Assembly (NCBI RefSeq): GCF_029892155.1
Contig: NZ_JARZAG010000003.1
Span: 124,001-188,000 of the forward strand
Source of the DNA: Kitasatospora sp. GAS204B
GTDB lineage: Bacteria > Actinomycetota > Actinomycetes > Streptomycetales > Streptomycetaceae
Direction of reading: 5' to 3'
DNA length: 64,000 nt
Position 1 is the stretch's first letter, and the number at the start of each line of letters is the position of its first letter. A model generated the notes under the pieces. The model was not told the DNA's origin. It saw only the letters and a program-made list of their open reading frames with translations, and searched no databases. The position numbers were made by a program, and so were the translations under genes. Below are positions 25,945 through 34,957 of this stretch, piece by piece.

Positions 25945-28266
25945 TCAGCGCCCGATGACTCCGTCCACCGCGGTCGACTCCGTCCCCCAGGTCTCCTCGT
26001 CCTCGGAGAGCCAGGTGGTGCGCTGCCGCTCCTGCCCCTGGCCGCCGGCACCGCCCGCGCCCATGCCGCCCATGCCGCCCATCGGCGGCATCATCGGGGG
26101 TTGTTGGGACTGGGTCGGGGTCGGCGTCGAGGGACCGCCGGACGACTGGGACGGGTCGAGCGAGGAGGCGGCGGAGGACGTGCTCCGGCCCGGGTTCTGC
26201 CCGCCGGGGACCTGGTCCGGGTTCAGCGCCGCCGCCTGCTGGGCGGCCTTCGTCTGGTCCGGGGTCAGCAGGCCGCCGTTGTTCAGGACCTGCTGCGGGT
26301 TGAAGCCGGAGCCCGCACCACCCGTGGTGGGCAGCGGGGTGGAGGCGGGGATGTTGGAGGTGTCGAACTGGGGCGGTCCGCTCTGCGGCAAGGGGGTGTT
26401 GTTGAAGTCGTTCCAGCCGCCCTGCTGCTGCGAGGGGTGGTTGGAGCTCATCGCGGCTTCCTCGTCGGCCAGCAGCTGGCTCGACTGCGAGACCGGGTTG
26501 CCGCTGGAGTCGAGCACGGAGCCGTCGTGGCTGATCGTGTCGCCCTGGCCGAGCACGATCTTGTTGCCGTTGCTGTCCGTCAGGAGCTTGCCGTCCGGAC
26601 CGGTGACCGTCCCGTCCGCGTTGATCTTCGACCCTGCCGGAACCTTCAGCGCGTCGCTGTTCGCGTTGGGGTTCTGCTGTTGCTGCTGCGTGCCGACCTT
26701 GCTGCCCTTGGGCGGGAAGTACGGGTGACCGCCGATCATGTACGGGTGACCGTCCGGCCCGTAGAGTTCGCCGTTCTTGCCGATCGTGGAGCCCGGCGGA
26801 ACCATGATCGGATTGCCGTGCTTGTCCTTCAGCGGCTGGCCGTTCGGGCCGAGCAGCGGGACGTCACCGTTGCTGTTGGGGTTGGCGTTCGGGTTGAGAT
26901 TGGGGTTCAGGTTCGGGTTGTGCGTGGAGTTCGGGTTCGGGAGGCCGTTGCTGTTCTTGTTGAGGTTCGGGACGGAGTTCTTGGAGTTGCTGCCCGGCAG
27001 GCCGCCCGGCAGGCCACTGCCGCTGTTCTTGCTGTTCTTGCTGTTCGGACCACCTGGCAGGCCACCGCCCGGTGAGCCGCCGCCCGGCAGACCGCTGTTG
27101 CTGTTCGGCAGCGAGTTGCTGTCGAGGTTCGGATTGAGGTTCGAGTTGCTGTTGATGTTGCTGTTCGAGGGGCTCTGCGGCAGCGGGATGTTCTTCGGCG
27201 CCGGCGTGATGTTGGTGGGGATCTTGTCCATCAAGGTCTGGATCACCTTGTCGAAATCGGACATCGCGTTGCCGGCACCCACGTCCAGCGTCGTCTGCAG
27301 ATTGAGGAGCCACTTCTGCATGGCGGCGTTCCGAACGTTGTCCCAGAAGGCCTGGTTCGGATTGCTGTCCTGCATCACATTGCTGTACACCGGGGTGCCG
27401 TCGTCGTAGAGCTTGGGACTGTCCACGACGGTGCCGTAGGGCGTGGTGATGCTGACCTGGAGGGGATATCCGTACGAGTCGTACTGGATGTTCGCCTTGA
27501 CCCCGTTCATCGGCTGTCCGGGACCGACACCGAGCACCCACTTGAAGCAGTTCGCCGGGTAGGCGAGGTCGGTCGCCAGCCACTGGTTGTAGGTGTCCCA
27601 GAGCGCGCGGTGGGTGGCCCCGAGTTGCGACCGGACGTCCTGCAGCGGCTGGGCGAGCGAGCCCTGCATGTTCAACTGGTCGTGCAGGCTGCTGAACTCG
27701 CCGGCCAGTCCGTCCAGCACCATGCGGAACTCGTTGGCCGCCGTACCCTGCCAGTCGCTGCTCGGATCGCCGACCGTGTCCCGCCAGCCCTGGATCGTCT
27801 GCTGCCAGCCGACCAGCCAGGAGTCGAAGTTCCCGATCATCTGGGAGGCGGCGTCGAAGCTCCACACGCTCGTGGTGTCGTTCTGGGCCCCACCCCAGAG
27901 CAGGTCGGTGAGCACCTGGCCGGGCTGCTGGTAGAAGTTGGAGAAGGCGGAACCCGTGTCGAAGGCGGGGTAGTTCATCTTGATGCCGACGAACGTGTAC
28001 CACCAGTTCTGGCCGAACCCGTCCAGGTAGGGGACCCAGAGGCAGGCGTCGAAGGTGCTCCAGAGATTGGTCTGCGTCGTCCAGACGAACTGGCCGCTCG
28101 GGATGAGCCACTGCGTGGACGGGGAGTTCGAGTTGTTGGGGTTGAGCTGCCCGCTCGAATTCTTGACCATCGGGTTGGTCCCGTCCGAGGCGACGGCACT
28201 ACGGTCGACGATGTTCGCCGCCTTGGCGGACCAGTCGAACGTCTGCAGCGTTTCTTCCCAGTTCAT
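25945..28266 (-). CDS. Long WXG/PPE-like T7SS-associated protein 1 with Asn/Gly/Pro-rich middle
   Basis: A 773-residue protein. Residues 1-350 form a conserved Trp-rich region (NWEETLQTFDWSAKAANI, VWSFDAASQMIGNFDSWLVGWQQTIQGW) containing a WXG-like helix turn DWQGTAANEF. Residues ~355-470 are Asn/Ser/Pro/Gly-rich. Residues ~470-610 hold repeats of the form GPDGxPLxDxxGN and VPPGSTIGKNGE. The tail is Pro/Gln/Gly/Met-rich and ends with RQRTTWLSEDEETWG. The product of 28321-30603 has the same plan. Similar Streptomyces proteins are known as AAWKG-family. There is no signal peptide, so export would be by T7SS. The start follows GGGAG. The tail Trp motif may be a secretion or EccC-recognition signal (inference). 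Confidence 0.8.
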   Translation of the reverse strand: MNWEETLQTFDWSAKAANIVDRSAVASDGTNPMVKNSSGQLNPNNSNSPSTQWLIPSGQFVWTTQTNLWSTFDACLWVPYLDGFGQNWWYTFVGIKMNYPAFDTGSAFSNFYQQPGQVLTDLLWGGAQNDTTSVWSFDAASQMIGNFDSWLVGWQQTIQGWRDTVGDPSSDWQGTAANEFRMVLDGLAGEFSSLHDQLNMQGSLAQPLQDVRSQLGATHRALWDTYNQWLATDLAYPANCFKWVLGVGPGQPMNGVKANIQYDSYGYPLQVSITTPYGTVVDSPKLYDDGTPVYSNVMQDSNPNQAFWDNVRNAAMQKWLLNLQTTLDVGAGNAMSDFDKVIQTLMDKIPTNITPAPKNIPLPQSPSNSNINSNSNLNPNLDSNSLPNSNSGLPGGGSPGGGLPGGPNSKNSKNSGSGLPGGLPGSNSKNSVPNLNKNSNGLPNPNSTHNPNLNPNLNPNANPNSNGDVPLLGPNGQPLKDKHGNPIMVPPGSTIGKNGELYGPDGHPYMIGGHPYFPPKGSKVGTQQQQQNPNANSDALKVPAGSKINADGTVTGPDGKLLTDSNGNKIVLGQGDTISHDGSVLDSSGNPVSQSSQLLADEEAAMSSNHPSQQQGGWNDFNNTPLPQSGPPQFDTSNIPASTPLPTTGGAGSGFNPQQVLNNGGLLTPDQTKAAQQAAALNPDQVPGGQNPGRSTSSAASSLDPSQSSGGPSTPTPTQSQQPPMMPPMGGMGGMGAGGAGGQGQERQRTTWLSEDEETWGTESTAVDGVIGR

Positions 28267-28320
28267 GGCGGTTGGCTCCCAGTGTGTCCAGACGTGCTGA
28301 TGATCGGTACTGCTGCGGCG

Positions 28321-30603
28321 CTACCGGCCGATGACGCCACGCACCCCTTCGTCGGTATCGGTGCCCCAGGTCTCCTCGTCCTCGGAGAGCCAGGTGGTCC
28401 GCTGCCGCTCCTGCCCGCTCTGGGAGCCGATGCCGCCCATGCCGCCCATGCCACCCATCGGCGGCATCTCCGGCATCCCCGCCGAGCTGGTCGGCGTCGA
28501 CTGGCCTTGCAACTGCGCCAGTTCCATCGGATCGATCTGCTCCGGGTTCAGCGCGAGGCCCTTGTCCTGAAGGCTCTGCTCGTTGACGCTGAGCTGGGGG
28601 TTGGTCCCGCCGACGGTCGCCACCCCGGACAGGCCGGAGGCGTCCGGCATCCCACCGTCGGGGTTGACCGCGAGCCCGCTGGTGCCGGAGGCCAGGGGCC
28701 GGTGCGAGCCGATGCTGAGCCCGCTCGGGTCGAACTGGGTGGGCCCCGGCGGGAGCAGCGAGAGCGTGTGCTGCTCGTCGGCCAGCAGCTGGGTGGACTG
28801 TGAGACCGGATTGCCGTTCGCGTCCAGCACGGTGCCGTCGGCGCTGATCGTGTTGCCCTGGCTGAGCACGACCTGGTTGCCGTTGCTGTCCGTCACGAGC
28901 TTGCCGTCCGGACCGGTGACCGTGCCGTTGGCGTTGACCGTCGAGCCTGGCGGAACCTTCATCGGCATGTTCGAGCCGGGCATCGCGAGGGGGTTCGGCG
29001 AGGCGCCGACCTGGCTGCCGCTCGGCGCGTAGTAGGGCATGCCGTTGATCATCAGCGGCAGGCCGTTCGGCCCGAGGAGCTCGCCGTTCGTACCGATCGT
29101 GGAACCCGGCGGGACCAGGATCGGGAAGCCGTTCCGGTCCGTCAGCGGCAGGCCGTTCGCACCGAGCACCGGCACCTGGCCGCTGCCGCCACCGAGCCCC
29201 GGGCCGAAGCCTGGGCCGAAGCCCGGCAGGCTCGGGCCGCCAGGGTTCATGGCCGGGTTGCTGGTGCCGCTCGGACGTGACACCGGCGGGAGGCCGCCCG
29301 GGCCGAGACCGTTCGGGATGGAACCCGCCGGCAGGCTCTTGCCCGAGGAGTTGCCGTTGCCGGCCGGCGGGCCGACGGCCGGCCCGCTGATCGACGAATT
29401 GGCGCTGGCGTTGGCATTGGCGTTCGCGCTGGCGTTGCTGTTGGCATTGGCATTGCTATTGGCGTTGGCGCTGCTGTTGGGGCTCCCGAACGCGTTGACG
29501 TTCAGCGAGACCGCGCTGATCGTGGGGATCTTGTCCAACAGCGTGACGTACACCCCGTCGAGCGTGCTCATGGCCTGGCCGGCCGGGCCGTCGAGCAACG
29601 TCGTGACGCTGGTGAGCCACTTGTTCCAGGCCGCCGTCTTGAGCTTCAGCCAGAAGTCCGCGTGGTTCCCATCGGGCACCGGGCTCGACGAGCCGAACGG
29701 ACCGCTGTTGTAGTGGGCGTTGGCGTCCGGGTTGTCGACGATGACGCCATAGGGGGTGGTGATGGTGACCTGGGTCGGCGAGTAGTTGCTCATGTCCGTA
29801 CCGCAGATCGCGACACCGCTCGCGCCGGCCATGCCCCCGGCGGGATCGAGCGCCCACTTCAGGCAGTTCAGCGGATTGGAGAACGGATCGGCGCGCCAGG
29901 CCCAGTAGATGGAGTACAGCTGCGAGTGGGTCGCACCGAGCGTGGTGAACGCGGCGTCCAGCGCGGGCGCGATGGCCTGCATGTTCATCTGGCCCTGCAG
30001 GCCGTGGAATTCGACGCCGAGCGCGTCCAGGACGGCCCGGAACTCGTTGGCCGCACTCCCCTGGAAGTCACTGGTCGGGTCGCCCACGGTGTTGCGCCAG
30101 GTGTTGAGCGTCTGCTGCCACGTGCTGAACTGGGCGTCCAGGTTCCGGGCGAGCGTGGAGGCGGCCTCGAAGCTCCACTTGCTCGTGGTGTTGTTCTGGG
30201 CTCCTCCATAGCACAACTGCTCCCAGGTGTTGGCCGGTTGGGTGATGAAGCCGTCGTAGGGGCTGCCGGTGGCGAACGCGGCCTGGTTCGCGTTGATGCC
30301 GATGTAGGTGGTGTAGACGATGCCGGTACCGCTCTGGTTGTCCACCACGCCGGTGACGCTGGTGTTCGTGTAGAAGCCGCCGCCGGTGTCGAAACTGATC
30401 ATCCAGCAGTAGTCGAAGGAGTGCGAGTAGTCGGCGTTCGAGGTCCAGACGTAGCGGTTCGAGTCGGTGTACCACGCATCCTGGCCGCTGCCGCCGGAGC
30501 CGGCGCTCCCGTCCGAGGCCACGGCGGCGCGTTGGGTGACGGTCGGGACCAGCTTCGTGTCGGCGAAGGTCCCCACCACGTTCTCCCAGTTCATTGCCGC
30601 CAT
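28321..30603 (-). CDS. Long WXG/PPE-like T7SS-associated protein 2, paralog of the adjacent gene
   Basis: A 760-residue paralog of the 25945-28266 product. The conserved N-terminal region includes KWSFEAASTLARNLDAQFSTWQQTLNTW and DFQGSAANEFRAVL. The middle is a long Asn/Ala/Ser run (SANANSNANANSNASANANA in short units), then glycine-rich repeats GPDGKLVTDSNGNQVV and VPPGSTIGTNGELLGPNG. The end is RQRTTWLSEDEETWGT, identical to the paralog. The start was set at the ATG giving MAAMNWEN, 9 bp after GGGAG; the frame is open upstream but that extension is Arg/Pro-rich noise. It is 54 bp upstream of the paralog in the same transcript direction. A substrate or surface-layer role is likely; no enzyme motif is seen. 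Confidence 0.8.
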   Translation of the reverse strand: MAAMNWENVVGTFADTKLVPTVTQRAAVASDGSAGSGGSGQDAWYTDSNRYVWTSNADYSHSFDYCWMISFDTGGGFYTNTSVTGVVDNQSGTGIVYTTYIGINANQAAFATGSPYDGFITQPANTWEQLCYGGAQNNTTSKWSFEAASTLARNLDAQFSTWQQTLNTWRNTVGDPTSDFQGSAANEFRAVLDALGVEFHGLQGQMNMQAIAPALDAAFTTLGATHSQLYSIYWAWRADPFSNPLNCLKWALDPAGGMAGASGVAICGTDMSNYSPTQVTITTPYGVIVDNPDANAHYNSGPFGSSSPVPDGNHADFWLKLKTAAWNKWLTSVTTLLDGPAGQAMSTLDGVYVTLLDKIPTISAVSLNVNAFGSPNSSANANSNANANSNASANANANASANSSISGPAVGPPAGNGNSSGKSLPAGSIPNGLGPGGLPPVSRPSGTSNPAMNPGGPSLPGFGPGFGPGLGGGSGQVPVLGANGLPLTDRNGFPILVPPGSTIGTNGELLGPNGLPLMINGMPYYAPSGSQVGASPNPLAMPGSNMPMKVPPGSTVNANGTVTGPDGKLVTDSNGNQVVLSQGNTISADGTVLDANGNPVSQSTQLLADEQHTLSLLPPGPTQFDPSGLSIGSHRPLASGTSGLAVNPDGGMPDASGLSGVATVGGTNPQLSVNEQSLQDKGLALNPEQIDPMELAQLQGQSTPTSSAGMPEMPPMGGMGGMGGIGSQSGQERQRTTWLSEDEETWGTDTDEGVRGVIGR

Positions 30604-30669
30604 TGCCGTGGACTCCCATGGGTGCGGACGGGCTGACGCCGTCGTGGTCGCGGTTCGTGGTCGCGGGTC

Positions 30670-30698
30670 GGGGCCCGGCCGAGGTTCGGCCGGGCCCC
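30670..30698 (-). terminator. 13-bp perfect hairpin between T7SS genes
   Basis: GGGGCCCGGCCGA, loop GGT, then its exact complement. It sits in the 133-bp gap between the stop at 30737 and the start at 30603, on the minus-strand transcript. It could end the esx transcript or attenuate read-through into the long paralogs. Confidence 0.7.
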
Positions 30699-30736
30699 TG
30701 GGGTGCCGCGGTTGCGGCTGCCGGTACCGGTCGGTG

Positions 30737-31081
30737 CTACGGGCCGGGCGGCGGGGTGAGGTTGAGATTGCTGCTGCCGCCACCGGGCGGCACCACGTCG
30801 CTGAGGACCAGCCAGATGTCCGCCGACGTGAGGCTGTCGGTGTCGGAGTTGTGCAGCGTGGTGCTCGCGTTCTTCAGGTCCTGCTCGGTGCGCTGGACCT
30901 GTCCCTGGATCGTGACGACCTGCGTCTGCAGACTTCCGCAGAAGGTCTTCCACTTCTGCTGGAGGTCTCCGGCCCGCGAGTAGTAGGCGGGATTGCCCGG
31001 CATCAGCAGGGTGTAGCGACCGGCTTGCGCGGTGCGCCCGTCGGTCGCCGGCGGACCGCCGGTGCTGTTGGGGTTTGCCAT
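30737..31081 (-). CDS. Small T7SS-locus helical protein
   Basis: A 114-residue protein. The N-terminus is Gly/Pro/Thr-rich; the core is a helical hairpin (YSRAGDLQQKWKTFCGSLQTQVVTIQGQVQRTEQDLKNASTTL is its extent, about residues 33-75), followed by DSLTSADIWLVLSDVVPPGGG. The ATG at 31081 gives MANPNSTGG; a TTG at 31087 would add two residues and overlap the upstream gene. It lies 3 bp after that gene's stop, so the two are probably co-translated. No named family is recognised; a WXG-type partner or chaperone is plausible. Confidence 0.7.
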   Translation of the reverse strand: MANPNSTGGPPATDGRTAQAGRYTLLMPGNPAYYSRAGDLQQKWKTFCGSLQTQVVTIQGQVQRTEQDLKNASTTLHNSDTDSLTSADIWLVLSDVVPPGGGSSNLNLTPPPGP

Positions 31082-31083
31082 GC

Positions 31084-31284
31084 TCAACCGCCCTGTGGGG
31101 TAGTTCCGCCCGTGCCGGCGAAATCGTGCAGCATGTCGATGACATGCGTGCCGTTGTTCCCGGTGCTGCCACTCATGTCGTCGTACATGTTGTTGAGGTT
31201 CGGCACCATGTACTCGGTGAACCAGGCGTCGGTGACAACGGTCACGCCCGCGCTGCCGTTGTCCCAGTTCGTCGTGGAAGCCAT
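31084..31284 (-). CDS. 66-residue T7SS-locus protein
   Basis: A very short acidic protein (DAWFTEYMVPNLNNMYDDMSG, then HVIDMLHDFAGTGG). It lies 7 bp after the second WXG100 gene and 3 bp before the next gene, so it is part of the esx transcript. A good start is present (ATGGCTTCCACGACG). The length is below WXG100 norms. No family is recognised; coding status rests on spacing, codon use and the absence of any competing frame. Confidence 0.65.
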   Translation of the reverse strand: MASTTNWDNGSAGVTVVTDAWFTEYMVPNLNNMYDDMSGSTGNNGTHVIDMLHDFAGTGGTTPQGG

Positions 31285-31291
31285 CCCGGCC

Positions 31292-31582
31292 TCAGTGCTG
31301 CGAGAGGATGGACGCCGCGCTGCTGTCGCCCTGGTGCAGGGCGTCGGAGATGTTCTGCAGCGCGACGGAACCCTGCTGGAGGTCCGTCGTCAGCTGGTCG
31401 TGGCTCCGGTTGAGCAGCTGGCTGAAGGTGTCGAACGGGTCCTTGTAGGGGCCCTGGAAGGACTCGGTGCTGTTGGTCAGGTTCTGGATCAGGTTCGCCA
31501 GATCCTGCTCCATCGCCGCGCTGGCCTGGGCGAACTGGGTGATGCAGTTGGCGATCTCGTCGTACTCGATGGAGATGTCCAT
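31292..31582 (-). CDS. WXG100-family (ESAT-6-like) protein
   Basis: A 96-residue helical-hairpin protein, exactly the WXG100 length. The turn reads NSTESFQGPYKDPFDTF, with FQG replacing W-x-G, flanked by helices QFAQASAAMEQDLANLIQNL and DQLTTDLQQGSVALQNISDAL. Family members are exported as dimers by T7SS and several act as structural or carrier subunits. It is paired with the upstream WXG100 gene (52-bp gap), as esxA/esxB pairs are. The start follows an AGGAG site (GAAAGGAGCCTCCGATG). Confidence 0.85.
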   Translation of the reverse strand: MDISIEYDEIANCITQFAQASAAMEQDLANLIQNLTNSTESFQGPYKDPFDTFSQLLNRSHDQLTTDLQQGSVALQNISDALHQGDSSAASILSQH

Positions 31583-31634
31583 CGGAGGCTCCTTTCGTTG
31601 GGTGGCTGAACCGGTGGACGTGCGGTGGGTCGGC

Positions 31635-31964
31635 TCAGCCGCCGAGGGCCTTGGTGATCAGGCTGTTGCCGCCCCAGTTGCCACCAATCGCGTGGGCCTC
31701 GTCCTCGGCGTTGTTGAGGACGGTCTGGGCGTGGACGGTGGCGTCCAGGAAGCTCTGGAAACCGGTCATGAGGTTGCCGTAGGTGGAGTTCCAGTCCCGC
31801 ATGGTGCCGACGAAGGACTGGGCCGCCAGGGACTTGAACCAGGTCTCGACGTCGACCGTGACCTGCTCGATCTTCTGGGCGTGCGTGATCATGCTGGCGA
31901 CCTGCTCCTGCAGACCGTTGATGCACGACTGGACGTCGGCATCGACTTTGGACGATGTGGCCAC
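31635..31964 (-). CDS. WXG100-family protein, partner of the next gene
   Basis: A 109-residue protein. Helix 1 (VQSCINGLQEQVASMITHAQKIEQVTVDVETW) leads to the turn WFKSLAAQSFVGTMRDWNSTYG, and helix 2 follows (GFQSFLDATVHAQTVLNNAEDEAHAIGG). This is the usual two-helix WXG100 plan with a W-x-S/A turn. It is the first esx gene after eccB in the transcript, 113 bp downstream of it, with an AAGGAG site at the start. It is likely the CFP-10-like partner of the 31292 product. Confidence 0.85.
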   Translation of the reverse strand: MATSSKVDADVQSCINGLQEQVASMITHAQKIEQVTVDVETWFKSLAAQSFVGTMRDWNSTYGNLMTGFQSFLDATVHAQTVLNNAEDEAHAIGGNWGGNSLITKALGG

Positions 31965-32077
31965 TGTTGCTCCTTCTCTCGGTGTGCCGATCTCTCTCGA
32001 CGCGCGGATCAGCGGCGTCTCACCAGGGTGAACGGGCTGCCGGGGACGGCCGGTTCAGCTCTGGAACCGCCGCGCCG

Positions 32078-33520
32078 TCACCCCGCGCAGGGGGCGTTCG
32101 TCGCCGACGGGTTGACCACCCCGCCGTTGGCCAGCAGGCTCGGATCCAGGCTGGGCCCGGTCGGCAGGAAGGTCAGCAGCCCGTCCGGCACCGCCGTCGG
32201 CGAAACCGCCGCGTAGCCCAGCGACTTGACCACGGCGGCGGACGGGATCGGGTACTTCACCCCCGCGTCGGTCACCAGGTAGTCGGTGGTGCCGTTGCCG
32301 CCACCCGACAGCGCCCGGACCAGCGCTCCGCCGCCCGGCCGGACCGCGATCAGGTCGGCCTGCGTGCAGGTGGGCACCACGCCCGGCTGCGGCGGGGGCA
32401 CCAGGCCCGCCACCGCCGCCGCGTCCACGATGCTCACCGAGGTGACCGGGGACCCGGCACCGGGGTGCGTGTCGGCGCAGACGCCCTGCCCCTGACCCGG
32501 GGTCACCAGCTGCGGCGGGTCGGCCGGCAGCGCCGTCGAGGGCTTCACCCCGGCGGCGGTGTGCGCGGCCAGATCCTCCGGGCCGATCGTCGCCACCGTC
32601 ACCGCGCCGCCGCCGTAGGCGTCGTGCTGGGTGCGCGGGTCGCCGCGCAGCAGTGCCAGCAGGGTGTTGGTGAGCGGCACCAGACCGGAGCCGGTGAGCA
32701 CGTAGTGCTCGCCGCTCGGGCCGGCGAAGAGCTGGCCGACCTTGCTGGGCGCGCCGGCCAGCGACGGACCCGCCGTGCCGCGCCCGTCGATCACCGGGGC
32801 GGTCAGCTCGGAGCCGGCCGGCAGGGCGTTGAGGAAGCTCGCGGTGACCGGGGTCGGCGTGGCCTGGGCGTAGCCGAGGGCCTGCAGCGCGCCGTTCGCC
32901 GTGTCGACCTTCAGCCGCTGCCCGTCCCAGAGCAGGTAGCTGCCACCGTCCGGGGTGGCGACCAAGGCGCCCTGGGTGGCGCTCAGCTGATCGCCCTCGT
33001 CCTGCGCGCCGACCGCGAGGGCCAGTTGGGGCGTGGCGCCGCCGGACTGGCCGGGCTTGCTGACGCCGCAGGCCAGCCAGGCACCGCCGTCGAGCTGGGC
33101 GGCGGGCGGCAGCCCGTCGGGCGCGCCGACGATGCCCACCGGCGCGGCGCGGGTGACACCGGCCAGCGAGGCCTGGCCGACCTGTTGCATCGTCATCTGG
33201 TCGCCGGCCAGGAGCTTGGCGCTGGTCTCGTTGAGGACGGAGTGCAGCGCGCCGCCCAGATACAGGTAGCGCGCTCCGGTCTCCTTGACCATCACCAGCG
33301 TGCCCGCCTTGGGGAGGCTGGTGCTCACCCCGGGCGAGATCAGACCGAAGACGCCGACGCCGGCGCAGGCGGCCATGCCCAGGGCGATGCCGATCACCGC
33401 GCCGCGCGTGGTGCGCCCGTGCGGGGTGTCCGGCGCGTCCGGCTCGGCGCGCAGCATGCCCGAGGCAAGCCGGCTCATCACGAACAGGTGCGCCTGCACC
33501 TGATCGCGTCGGGACTGCAT
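32078..33520 (-). CDS. eccB: T7SS core membrane protein EccB
   Basis: A 480-residue protein with the typical EccB plan. The cytoplasmic N-terminus starts MQSRRDQVQAHLFVMSRL, the family's opening, and contains SGMLRAEPDAPDTPHGRTTRG. One membrane helix follows (GAVIGIALGMAACAGVGVFGLI, split here as residues ~41-62), then a large extracytoplasmic domain with GTLVMVKETGARYLYLGGALHSVLN. EccB is part of the hexameric ESX pore complex with EccC and EccD. The gene starts 48 bp downstream of eccD on the same strand. Cysteines in the periplasmic-side domain (ACGVSKPG, VCADTHPG, VVPTCTQAD) may form disulfides. The product is full length with no defects. Confidence 0.95.
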   Translation of the reverse strand: MQSRRDQVQAHLFVMSRLASGMLRAEPDAPDTPHGRTTRGAVIGIALGMAACAGVGVFGLISPGVSTSLPKAGTLVMVKETGARYLYLGGALHSVLNETSAKLLAGDQMTMQQVGQASLAGVTRAAPVGIVGAPDGLPPAAQLDGGAWLACGVSKPGQSGGATPQLALAVGAQDEGDQLSATQGALVATPDGGSYLLWDGQRLKVDTANGALQALGYAQATPTPVTASFLNALPAGSELTAPVIDGRGTAGPSLAGAPSKVGQLFAGPSGEHYVLTGSGLVPLTNTLLALLRGDPRTQHDAYGGGAVTVATIGPEDLAAHTAAGVKPSTALPADPPQLVTPGQGQGVCADTHPGAGSPVTSVSIVDAAAVAGLVPPPQPGVVPTCTQADLIAVRPGGGALVRALSGGGNGTTDYLVTDAGVKYPIPSAAVVKSLGYAAVSPTAVPDGLLTFLPTGPSLDPSLLANGGVVNPSATNAPCAG

Positions 33521-33568
33521 CCTGTTCCTCCAGTGGCGTTGTTCCGACTACCGCAACCCCGGCGAAGC

Positions 33569-34957
33569 TCAGCCGCCCAGGCCCCTGACCTTGCCGAACA
33601 CGCCGATCGCCCACATGCCCAGCGGCACCAGCGAGACCGCCGAGAGGGTGTGCAGCAGGTCCGCCGCGCGTCCCCAGTACGGCAGCAGCCGCTTGCCGGG
33701 CACCGACCAGGCGGCCACCAGCAGCACGGAGGCGATCGAGACGAGTCCGGCGAGCACCCCGAGCCGACCGGTCGGGGACTGGTGCAGCGCGATCCCGGCG
33801 AGCAGCAGCGCCAGGCCGTACGCGCCGGGCAGCAGCACCGTGAGCCGCTGCCAGATGCTCCCGATCGCCCGGGCGTGCAGCAGCAACAGCACGCTCAGGG
33901 CGACCGTGAAGCAGCGGGCCGCCGTGCTGGTGCCGGTGCCCAGCAGCGACAGCGAGGCGGTCAGCGCCAGTCCCGCCACCAGGTGGAAGGCCAGCAGGTA
34001 GTTGTCCGCGATCACGCTGCGGCTCAGCACGCCCGACGCCTCGAAGGGCTCGATCTCCTCCTGGAGTTCCTCGGCGTTGCGCGGCAGCGCCGGCAGCCGC
34101 AGGCCCGAGAGCCGGAACGCGACCGACGGCATCAGCGCGCCGAACACCACCACGACCACCGCGACCGCCAGCGCCGAGTCGTGCGCCGAGAGCCCGCAGA
34201 GCGCGAGCACCCCGGAGATCACGCCGAGCAGCGCGAGCACCACGGCCCCGAGGAAGAACGGCGCCGAGCAGCCCACCGCCGCCAGCCCCAGCACGGCCGC
34301 GCCGGCCGCCGCCGAGCTGCCCGCCAGCAGCCGGGCACCGGTCAGCGCCGGGCCCGCCGTGCCGACCGGGAGCAGCAGACCGGCCGTCGCCAGGTACGGG
34401 ATGGCCATCGCGCCCAGCGCGGTGCCCGCGATCGCGTCGCCGACCGCCCGGGCGGCGCTGACCGCGCCGAGCAGCAGCAGCATGCCCACGACGGTGGCCG
34501 CGATCTCGCGCAGTTGCTGCGGTCCCGGCATGGCCAGCAGGGCGAGGCCACCGGCCAGCGCCACCAGGCCGAGCCCGAGGGCGAAGTGGTGGGTCAGCGC
34601 GGGCCGCCAGTTGTCGCCGCGCTCCTGCATGCCGGTCCTGACGCCGTCGACCAGGTCGTCGAAGTGGACCGGCGGGAACGCCTGACGGCGCGGCCGCAGG
34701 TGGAGTTCGTCGCCGTCGTGCAGCTCGAGGGCGTCCAGGGTGCGGTTCTCGTCCAGCGGTTCCCCGCCGAGCTTCTGCAGCACCCAGCCGCCGTGCTCCA
34801 GGCCCTTCTCCTCCAGGTCGGCCCCGGCGTAGCCGAGCACCGTGGGGAGCAGGTCGGCCAGTTGGACGTCCGCGGGCACCGCGAGCTCGAAGGTCGTCTC
34901 CGGCGCTCGGAATCTGAGGCGGCACAGACCCGCGATCGCACTACCGCTCATGCTCAC
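33569..34957 (-). CDS. eccD: T7SS core membrane protein EccD
   Basis: A 462-residue protein. A ubiquitin-like N-terminal domain is seen (CRLRFRAPETTFELAVPADVQLADLLPTVL in outline, then DENRTLDALELHDGDELHLRP), followed by about eleven hydrophobic segments from residue ~145 to the end. That matches EccD, the channel-forming scaffold of the ESX membrane complex. The GTG start at 34957 lies 10 bp after AAGGAGG; an in-frame ATG two codons later is the alternative. The frame is open further upstream, into the divergent promoter region, but without a ribosome-binding site. It is the first gene of the long minus-strand T7SS array. Confidence 0.95.
   Translation of the reverse strand: MSMSGSAIAGLCRLRFRAPETTFELAVPADVQLADLLPTVLGYAGADLEEKGLEHGGWVLQKLGGEPLDENRTLDALELHDGDELHLRPRRQAFPPVHFDDLVDGVRTGMQERGDNWRPALTHHFALGLGLVALAGGLALLAMPGPQQLREIAATVVGMLLLLGAVSAARAVGDAIAGTALGAMAIPYLATAGLLLPVGTAGPALTGARLLAGSSAAAGAAVLGLAAVGCSAPFFLGAVVLALLGVISGVLALCGLSAHDSALAVAVVVVVFGALMPSVAFRLSGLRLPALPRNAEELQEEIEPFEASGVLSRSVIADNYLLAFHLVAGLALTASLSLLGTGTSTAARCFTVALSVLLLLHARAIGSIWQRLTVLLPGAYGLALLLAGIALHQSPTGRLGVLAGLVSIASVLLVAAWSVPGKRLLPYWGRAADLLHTLSAVSLVPLGMWAIGVFGKVRGLGG

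Noticed and set aside
28321..30783. 820-residue version of the second long WXG/PPE-like protein
   Set aside because: The extra N-terminus is Pro/Arg-rich and crosses the hairpin and the end of the upstream gene. The ATG at 30603 has a GGGAG site and matches the paralog.
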